Shown: positions 52,657-61,100 of the stretch, piece after piece
Numbering within the stretch: the stretch's first letter is position 1
How the letters are laid out: each line of letters starts with the position of its first letter
DNA from: Pleodorina starrii
Taxonomy: Eukaryota > Chlorophyta > Chlorophyceae > Chlamydomonadales > Volvocaceae
Assembly (NCBI GenBank): GCA_030267565.1
Contig: BRXU01000013.1
Location: 1,218,001-1,282,000, forward strand
DNA: 64,000 bases
Reading direction: 5' to 3'
Notes under the pieces: generated by a model
The model's input: only the letters and a program-made list of their open reading frames with translations
Told to the model about the DNA's origin: nothing
Databases searched by the model: none
Made by a program: the position numbers and the translations under genes

Positions 52657-52893
52657 CAACCCACCCAGTCACCCACCCAGCCACCCAGCCACCCAGCCAC
52701 CCAGCCACCCAGCCACCCAGCCACCCAGCCACCCAGCCACCCAGCCACCCAGCCACCCAGCCACCCAGCCACCCAGCCACCCAGCCACCCAGCCACCCAG
52801 CCACCCAGCCGCCCAGCCACCCAGCCACCCAGCCACCCAGCCACCCAGCCACCCAGCCACCCAGCCACCCAGCCACCCAGCCAGCCACCCAGA
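52657..52893. repeat. Homogeneous 8-bp minisatellite (CAGCCACC)n
   Basis: About 28 nearly perfect copies of CAGCCACC. Three units (24 bp) spell PPSHPATQ on the + strand. The near-absence of sequence variants suggests recent expansion. The - strand is G-rich (GGTGGCTG) and could form G-quadruplexes. Confidence 0.95.
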
Positions 52894-53883
52894 CACATAC
52901 ACACGCCCCGCCCCCCCCCCGCCTGCGCATGCCCCCCTTGGTCCCCCGCCCCCTCGTCTGCTCGCGCGCTATGCCCACCGTGCTGGGTTTGTCCTTGGCC
53001 CTCGTGCCCTGACCCATTTCCCCCCCAGCCCCTCCCGCATGCCTTTCCCCTGCCCCGCCTCTGCCCCGCCCTGTCCCTGTCCTGCCCCTGTCCTGTCCAC
53101 CCTTGGCCGCATTCACCTCGCCCCATGCCCCTCATGCGTGGTGGCCTGCGTGCTCGGCCCGTGTGGTGGGGAGCCGACTCTTCACGCTCCGCCACCCGGC
53201 CCCTCCTGCGCATCGCATCTTCCCGCGCCCCGCTGCCTCTGCCATTTCCGCTCGTCCTGCCGTCGTTCTTCCCTTCTCCTCGCCCTTGCCCTTGCCCTCG
53301 TGCCCCTTCGCCCTTTCTCCCCTGCCCCGCCTTCCGTCCCTCCCGCACTCGTCATCCTTCTGCTGTTCTCTTTCCCTTTGCCGTTCTCCTTGCCATTCTC
53401 TTTTCCTTTGCCCTTTCCCGTCTGCCTTTTGCCTCCCTGCCGTCGTACATTTTGCCCATCCGTATCCCTTTGTTCTCTGCCCCGCCGCCCCTTCCTGCCC
53501 TCTTTTGTGCCGCGTCGCCGCCCCAGCTCGTTCGTGGGTTTATGTGTGTCCTGCTTTGCTTGCCTGCCTGCTCGCTCCTTCCTTCGCTGACATTGCCGTT
53601 CCCCATTACCGTTACTCACGCCGTTTCCTTCGCTTCTTTCCAATTCGTTTCCTCCATCGAGCGCAGGTGAGTCTCCCATTTGTCGGGTTGTTTTGTCCGG
53701 GCGCTCGTGCCGTTCTTGTGCTGTCGCGTGTACTCGTCCGTCTGGGTTGGTCCGGCGGTGACGCGGTCGCTGCGCTTTTCAGCTCGGTAAGATTACAGGT
53801 ATTTCGGTAAGTATTGCTGGGTTATGGGTTCGTTCGCTAACGCCGCCTCCTTCTCCGCTGCGATACCGGTTCTTTCTTTTTAC
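52894..53883. other. Pyrimidine-rich, strand-asymmetric stretch
   Basis: From about 52900 to 53650 the + strand is mostly C and T, with short C/T-rich motifs (CCTTGCCCTTGCCCTCG and similar). A perfect splice-donor consensus CAG|GTGAGT follows at 53665-53673. The overlapping open frames are compositionally biased and have no recognisable domain. I call no gene. Confidence 0.5.
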
Positions 53884-54585
53884 CCCACCCAGCCAGCAAC
53901 CCACCCAGCCACCCACCCGGCCACCCACCCACTCGGCCACCCAGCCACCCACCCAGCCAGTCAGCCACCCAGCCACCCAGCCACGCACCCACCCAGCAAT
54001 CCAGCCAGCCACCCAGCCAGCCAGCCACCCAGCCACCCAGCCAGCCACCCACCCAGCCATCCAGCCATCCAGCCAGCCACCCAGCCACCCAGCCATCCAG
54101 CCACGCACCCAGCCAGCCAGCCACCCAGACAGCCACCCAGCCACCCACCCAGCCACCCACCCGGCCACCCACCCACTCGGCCACCCAGCCACCCAGCCAC
54201 CCAGCCAGCCACCCAGCCACCCAGCCACCCAGCCACCCACCAACCCATCAACCCATCCACCTAGCCACCCAGCCACTCACCCAGCCAGCCACCCAGCCAC
54301 CCACCCACCCAGCCAGCCACCCACACGCCCCCCCCGACACCCACCCAGCCACCCAGCCACCCACCCAGCCACCCACCCGGCCACCCACCCACTCAGCCAC
54401 CCAGCCACCCAGCCAGCCACCCAGCCACCCAGCCGCCCATCAACCCATCAACCCATCAACCTAGCCACCCAGCCACTCACCCAGCCAGCCACCCAGCCAC
54501 CCACACACCCAGCCAGCCAGCCAGCCACCCACCCAGCCACCCACCCACACATCCAGCCAGCCACCCAGCCAGCCAGCCACCTACC
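53884..54585. repeat. Minisatellite of CAGCCACC-type units, second large array
   Basis: About 700 bp of 4/8-bp units based on CCAGCCACCCA, with an internal duplication: the segment around CATCAACCCATCAACC followed by TAGCCACCCAGCCACTC occurs near 54240 and again near 54440. It leads directly into duplicated block B. Confidence 0.92.
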
Positions 54586-55920
54586 CAGCAGCTAAATCCC
54601 TAACTTACTGCTTGCTTTCTTTACGCTTTCTTCGGGATTTTGCTTCATGCGTACCCATATACCAAACCAAGCTCGCAATCGTTGGCTCCAAGTGACCCAT
54701 GGGTCATGTGCGTGGGTGACGTCGCGACCGTCGCGAGCCGGCTCCTGTTATATTTGCTGCATCCGCACGCGGCCGCTGACCACGCGCGTCGCGGTGTTTA
54801 CAACTAGTCAGACGTAACTCAGACGATCCTTTAACGGACGCAGAACGAGGTTAAAAGTGCGGAGTGCCGCCGCACCCTCTCCAACAACAGTCGCACTTCA
54901 ATAACGGCGTAACCATGGGAAGCACGTCACGAAGCTAGTAGCCAGCGGCCAACCGTCTGTGTCCGCCAGTCGAGCACTTTCGATTGGCGTCCGAGGAACG
55001 GGCACCTCGGCTGAGCGATGACCGACATCCCTTACGTCAGCCCTTCACGTACACGCTCGTATATTACACTTTTTATTCTCCGCAAACGCACTACTGTATT
55101 TGCTTCATGCTTACCGATACCAAACGCAGCTCGCAATGTACGGCGACCGAGGCAGAATGGACGCGCGGCTCCAAGTGACCCATGGGTCATTTCGGCGGCG
55201 TGCCGGCTCGTGCCGTCGCGAGCCGGCTCTTACCCTTTCTGTCGGTGCGTGGTGCCGGCGTTGTGCTGCAGCATTCATTCATTCAATGAAGCGCTCCTGA
55301 CTCCCGCAAGCAGACGAAACCCACGTGCGTGCCCACGTGCCCACGGCCCCACGTGTGCCATCCTCCTTCATCCAACAGTGCCACCAGCCTTTCAACATCC
55401 TTCGGAGTACCCACTCTGGTGTACACTAATTGAACCTGGAATTAACGAGGCGCTCCTGAGCGCAACAGGCGGACGGAAATCCCTTGCACGGCCTCATATT
55501 ACGTTACGTGTGTACGGCCCCACGTGTGCCGTCCTCGATTTCTCTGTCGTGCTTTAAGCTTTCTGCGGGTGAGGATGCAGAAGCAGAAGCCCCTATCGGG
55601 TACTCTTTTGTTCAACTGTTCATTTTCTACATCCTACACACACTACGGCTCTACGGGTCCCACTGCTGTTTTGGGATTCGACTTGCTCAGCGAACCTGAC
55701 TTGTGGCCTTGTCTGCAGTGTCTGTCATGCACCGCTCTCCACAATGCTTGCAGCCCCCACTGAGAGGGCCGAAGGTGTCTTGCCGATATATCCCAAGTGG
55801 CCCACTCGCGCGGGCTAACCACCGCGCGTATTGCACCCCGCAGGAATCGATCACACGACGTCGGCTCGGTGGACCGCTATCGTCAGCGCGGTCCCGTACA
55901 CACCCGTATATTGCACGTAT
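54586..55920 (+). repeat. Duplicated block, copy B (~1.33 kb)
   Basis: Direct repeat of 50691-51958, offset by about 3.9 kb and preceded by the same kind of minisatellite. Differences are scattered substitutions plus a few indels. The endpoints CAGCAGCTAAATCCC and TGCACGTAT are shared. Confidence 0.85.
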
Positions 55921-55925
55921 ATTGC

Positions 55926-56252
55926 ATTTTTATTCTCTGCCGACCAGCTCTTTCCAGCTGTACCTCCGAACGAACGAAGGAACAAACAAACAAACAAACA
56001 AACGAACGCCCCTCCCTCGCATGCCCGAGAAAGCAGAAAGCAGCCAGAGAAGCCCCTAACGGGTTCTCTGGCGTGCTTTCTTTACGCTTTCTTCGGGAAT
56101 TTTTATTTATTCTTTGCCAACCAGCTCTTTCCACCTGTGCCTCCGAACGAACGAACGGCAGTCCCTCGCATGCCCGAGAAAGCAGAAAGCAGCCAGAGAA
56201 GCCCCTAATAACGGGTTCTCTTCCGTGCTTTCTTTACGCTTTCTTCGGGAAC
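55926..56252. repeat. Tandem ~150-175-bp repeat, each unit with a snap-back palindrome
   Basis: Unit 1 is 55926-56100, unit 2 is 56101-56252. Each starts near TTTTTATT...CTCTGCC/CTTTGCCAACCAGCTC, carries CGAACGAACG, and ends with a hairpin (56024-56097 and 56173-56249). The hairpin arms are CCCGAGAAAGCAGAAAGCA and its imperfect complement ending CTTTCTTCGGG. Unit 1 has an extra (CAAA)n run. Half-hairpins of the same family occur near 50740-50792 and 54620. Confidence 0.8.
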
Positions 56253-56360
56253 TGTCAGTCGGTTCGACCAGATATATTTCCCAGCCACCAACGGTGCACG
56301 ACAATATCCTTATATTATGCGTTATACAAGCACGTGTCCTCGTCCATCCACGTCTGTAAC

Positions 56361-56400
56361 AAGCATGTCCCGACTACTATTTTTTAGTCGGGACATGCTT
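56361..56400. repeat. Perfect 16-bp inverted repeat (hairpin) with T-rich loop
   Basis: Left arm 56361-56376 (AAGCATGTCCCGACTA), 8-nt loop CTATTTTT, right arm 56385-56400, exactly complementary. It lies beyond the snap-back repeats and is not close to any gene end. Confidence 0.95.
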
Positions 56401-57783
56401 ATCCATTTCGCTACAGGCATGCCACAGTTCATTCATGCCCCCAATCCCTTGTCCGCCCGAGCACCGGCTAGCCAGGACTGCCCCGGCGATCGGCAACCAG
56501 CCTGTGGGTTCCAGTCGAGTGCGGCATCCCGTTCGCAGAGCTTGCCTTGCACCTGATCTCGAGCCCGTTGCAACAGCGACAGCTGTGCATCAGCCGCAAG
56601 AGTGTGCAGTGCGGACTACACCGGCGGTAATACGTCCACTGTAATACGGTCCAATCAACGGTCCACAACAACGTGCCGCGAGCATCTGCGAACAGGGCGG
56701 CCGACCTGCGGGTCGTCATATGCTTCCAGGTCCCTCTTCTTCCTCCTCCCCCTCAAAAGCCGGGCTGCGGCTTTAGGGAAGGGGATTTGAGGCATGACAG
56801 GCTCCGCCTCCACGCCGCCACAAAGCGCCCGGGAGTGCCCCGCCAAACACACGTCTACAACGCCCCTGGCACCAGACCACAACAATCGCAATAGCGCCAG
56901 CACCATGCCCCCGCGCAGCCCACACGCACCCAACTCCCCATGCACCGGCAGCAGCAGCCATCTTCCGCGCTGTGTCGCATGGTCCTTCGCATGTAGCCCA
57001 TAGGCATAAATGGCGCAACATGGTACTAATAACAAGTTCGCTCGACGCTGGTGGGAACATGGAGGACAAGTTTACGTGCGAAGGCTACCGACCAGTTTGC
57101 CCCTAGGGCGTTATCGCGTCATGACCCCAGGTACCGGTACCACAGGAAAATGCTGTACACGGCACGCTGCCTGCAACCGAGTACCCCCGACGTCAGCCAA
57201 ACTACCGTGAACCCAATACGACAACACATCACGTACCATGGAGCAATTTCACGTACTGTATCATACGAGCCAACGCCAGGTGCCTGATACCAACCGTGCC
57301 GGGGTCCGTGCCGGGGTCCGCCTCCGAAATCGGGATCGGTCTGAGGCCTAAAACGGGGCAAGCTCCACTTCCTTCTCCTCGTTTTCGACATAATCGCGGG
57401 CACATGTGAACGAACCGAAACTCCCTCTGCGCGCACCCCGTATTCGGTCGGTTGTGCATAAGGGGAACGCACGTCGGTGACGCCGCTCCCAACCACCGGC
57501 ATGCGTCGTATGCACACTCACACTCACACGCGAACAAACGTACTCGACTGCCCAGGAAACACGTACTTGACTACACGCACCTTCGGACGCAGCCGCATCG
57601 CTTGCCGAGCCGCGGCGCCTCGCCCAACCGAGTGCCGCATGTGCAACCAACACACTCCAAAACGGCAAAGCAACCGGCACCAATACTCAAAGAAGAAAAA
57701 GAAGAGGACGAGAAACTGCCGCCAACAATCCAATAAGACACGACGCAGTATCAGGATCACAGCAAACAGGAATTGCATCCGCC
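56401..57783. other. Unannotated stretch downstream of the kinase gene
   Basis: No gene with recognisable motifs. Short tandem copies of GTGCCGGGGTCC lie near 57296-57320. The - strand frame at 57035-56655 is open for 126 codons but has no domain. Confidence 0.45.
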
Positions 57784-57850
57784 GCGTTCGGATACACGTC
57801 TGGTATAATTGCGTTCGGAATTGCGTTCGGATACACGTCTGGTATAATTG
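57784..57850. repeat. Perfect 28-bp direct repeat
   Basis: GCGTTCGGATACACGTCTGG plus TATAATTG occurs at 57784-57811 and 57823-57850, separated by a partial third start (CGTTCGGAATT). The array abuts the (CAC)n tract. Confidence 0.9.
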
Positions 57851-57858
57851 ACAGGGCG

Positions 57859-57936
57859 CACCACCACCACCACCACCACCACCACCACCACCACCACCAC
57901 CACCACCACCACCACCACCACCACCACCACCACCAC
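57859..57936. repeat. (CAC)26 microsatellite
   Basis: 78 bp of uninterrupted CAC (GTG on the other strand), about 170 bp beyond the stop codon of the kinase gene, so possibly in its 3' UTR. Confidence 0.98.
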
Positions 57937-58109
57937 GTGCATCACCGAGAGTGAAGGCGGCGGGGCAGTATCATGGGTATGAAACGGCGTCCGGAAATGA
58001 AAAACCCACTCCCAAACTCCGGCACTACCAGAACAACGGTGAGCTGCTCACCGTTGCTCTGCCCATGCACCTGCCGTCGCCTTCGGCTCCACCACCCCCG
58101 AGTCCGCCA

Positions 58110-61100
58110 TCACCTCCCAACGTCTCGCACGCAACTCCCGGGTATGCCATCACGCACGGGGAGGCTAACGGCAGCAGCAGCAGCAGCGGCCACGAGCTCA
58201 TTGACATTAATCACGACTGCGTTCCTGCTCCAACTGCTGCTGCTGCTGCTGGCGCTCTCGCCGTGGTCGCCGGCGATGGCAGTGGCGGCAGCAACAGCAG
58301 GCGCAGGTGCAGCAGCGGCAGCGCCCGCTTCGCAGGGGCTCGCTACTGGGGTTGATGGTTGCGGTGGTTGCAGTGATGACGACGTAGCTGCTGGCGGTGT
58401 CGATGGTGCCGCCGCCAGCACCGCCACCGCTGCTGCTACTGCCGATGTGGCCACACGGGCGTCGGCGTCGGCACCGACGGCATCCGTTGCGCTGACAGGA
58501 GCCGCAGCAGCAGCGGCAGCAGCAGCCGGCCCGGTGGCGGTTGCGGGGATGGGGCCGGCGGGCGCGAGGTTTTCGGTCGTACCGTCCACAGGCGCAGCCG
58601 AGGTCGAGGTCGGCGCCGCCGCCGCCGCCGCCGCGCCTTGGTACTCCCGGATGCGGTGCAGCACGGATCCCGGCGACACCATGTAGTTCTCGTCCAGGTC
58701 CCCAGAGGCGCCCGGCCTCTCCTGCTGCTGCAAGACGGCAACGAAGGAGGCAACGCGCGGCAGGCACACCACACCACACCACACATCACACCACATATCA
58801 CATACGCACACATACGCGAGAAGCGAGTGGTTGAACCCCTGCTTGGTGTAGCTTGCTTGCCACCCGGGGGCCTACGCGCCATGCAACGCAGCATACGCCG
58901 CACTGTTGCTCTGCACGTGCCCACTCGCCATGTACGTCCGTGTTCATGGAGCCCAGACCCCAGCGCACGTCCCACTCCCCAGCGCACGTCCCAGTCCCCA
59001 GTCAGCCGTCCCACTCCCCACTTTCCCAATTCACTCTCACCCTTCTCCCCACCTGCATGATGAGCAGCATCTCCTTCACCACCTCGGCAGCCGCTGGGCG
59101 TCGCTCCGGGGCGCGGCTCCAGCAGAGTGTCAGCAGCCGATGCAGCCGCGGCGGACAGCGGCCCGAAGCCACCAGCTCGTTCAGCAGCAGCCGCTCGTTC
59201 AAGATACACACTGTTGGGGGTGGAGTCAAACGACAGCCCGAAGAGGCAATAATAAGCAACGAGAGGCAATAACATTATTGTCCGAAGAGGCAATAAGCTG
59301 TGAGACTGTGACAGAGGTAATGGAAAAAGCCCAATCTGCCCCCAAAGGGGGTGTTGATGTCAGTTAGGTACTGGTACTGGTACCGGTAAGGCTCCCACGG
59401 CTTGGGAAGATGCCCACCTGGCCGTAGCCCACCAGGGCGACGCCCCGGCGGCCCACGTCCCACAACTAGGCACCAATCCCGTGCGGAGCTGATCGCTGTG
59501 CGGGGCTGAGCGCCGCTGGCACAGACACGAGGCACCCTCCAACCTGCCGCCCGCCCCTCCGCACCTCGGTACGCAATCTCCACAACGCCGCAGTCCTGAG
59601 GCAGCAAAGAATTGCACGTGCGAATGCGGCAAAGGCGCCGTGAGGATGCCAGGTCACGGGGTCAGCTCGATGGCGGCCAGCAACGCGAGTGCAAGGACGC
59701 AATCGCGCGGGCAGAGTGAGGACGGAGCGGCGGCAGGCCAGGTGCAGGTGACGGCGTCAGACGTTGGGTCACGTGGCGAGCGACATCCACGCGGCATGGG
59801 CAGCGCTGGGGCGTATTGGGGGCTGAGGAGCGCATGATGCTTGCTCATGTGCGCGAATGGGGGGCAAGGAAGGGCCTCGAGGGCCGCTTCCTCAGTCCCG
59901 CGGAAGTGGCGAGAGTGGGCCTCGCCGCGCATGCAGCGGCTCGTCAGACAGGGCGGAGGGCGGATGTGTCCCAGCGGCTCACCTTCCACGGCTCGGTTCC
60001 AGAAAGCATGGTCCACACAAGCACGGCCCAGGAGTAGATGTCTGCGCCGGCAAGGGCCAACGCACAGCGTTTGAGGGCAAACGGGGCAAACGGACCGAAC
60101 CGCAGCGGTGGGGGCCCACAGGCGCAGCGTGCTAGGGCGGGGCGGCGGATGGCTGACACACACACACACACACCAGCAGCTACAACGTAAACCTCACATC
60201 AGGCGGGGGCGGCAGCTCATTCGGAGGGGGCACAGTGCGCATCCCCGCACCACCGTGCGAGATACGCTGCCCCCTTGATCGCAACAACAGACCGACTTAG
60301 TCCGGTGCGGTGCGGTGCATGTGCCGCCCAAGCCGGCAAGCGCCGCAGCCACCCGCTGAAACAAGCTTGGGACCCACCGACGTGGTGCGTTATGCACGAG
60401 ACGTACAGGTCGAAGCACTCTGCGCAGGAAGGGTAAGAGGGGTGAGGGTGGGCACGGAGGCTGTTTAGGGAGCGGCCAGCGCTACCGAAGGTAGGGCCAA
60501 GGCAGCAGCAGTATCAGCAGCAGTAGAACCAGCATTACCCGTAGCTAGGCTGGCGAGAGACAGCAAGGTAGGTAAACACGGTATGCAGCCGGCGACTTAG
60601 CGCGCACGCGCACACGTCCAACTACAATGGGGCTGAGCGCACACCGCCGCTCCCTGCCCCAATCCTTGCCTGCCCCAATCACTCACCAGGGGCCATGTAC
60701 GACGGCTGTTGTGAGAGCGGCCCCAACACACATGTCGGCGCCGGAGCAGCGGGTTGCATGGGGGGCGGGTCCAGGGGGGGGGGGGTCAGTGTCAGTGCGA
60801 AGGTGGACAGTAGCAGGACGGACCGACGCACACACGTGGACCAGCACACGGTAAGGACGATGGCCAGCCGTATGAGGCACAAACGCAGGGGACCCGCGGA
60901 CGCCAAACCCTGACCTGGGCTCGTAACCCCCTCTACCTCTTATCTGCCACACACCCCCGCCCCGCCCAACCCGAACTCACCGTCCCTGCCTCCGGGTGTT
61001 GCGTCGGGGACACGGTACACCGCAATCGCGAGAGCCCGAAATCCTGCAGGAGCCGTCCACCACCACCAGCATCAAAACGTGTCACACGTATCAACAACCT

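Noticed and set aside
52657..52893. CRISPR array
   Set aside because: Units are 8 bp with no spacers, and the genome is eukaryotic; it is a minisatellite.
56655..57035. 126-codon - strand frame downstream of the kinase gene
   Set aside because: No domain, no partner exon, ordinary GC-rich open frame.
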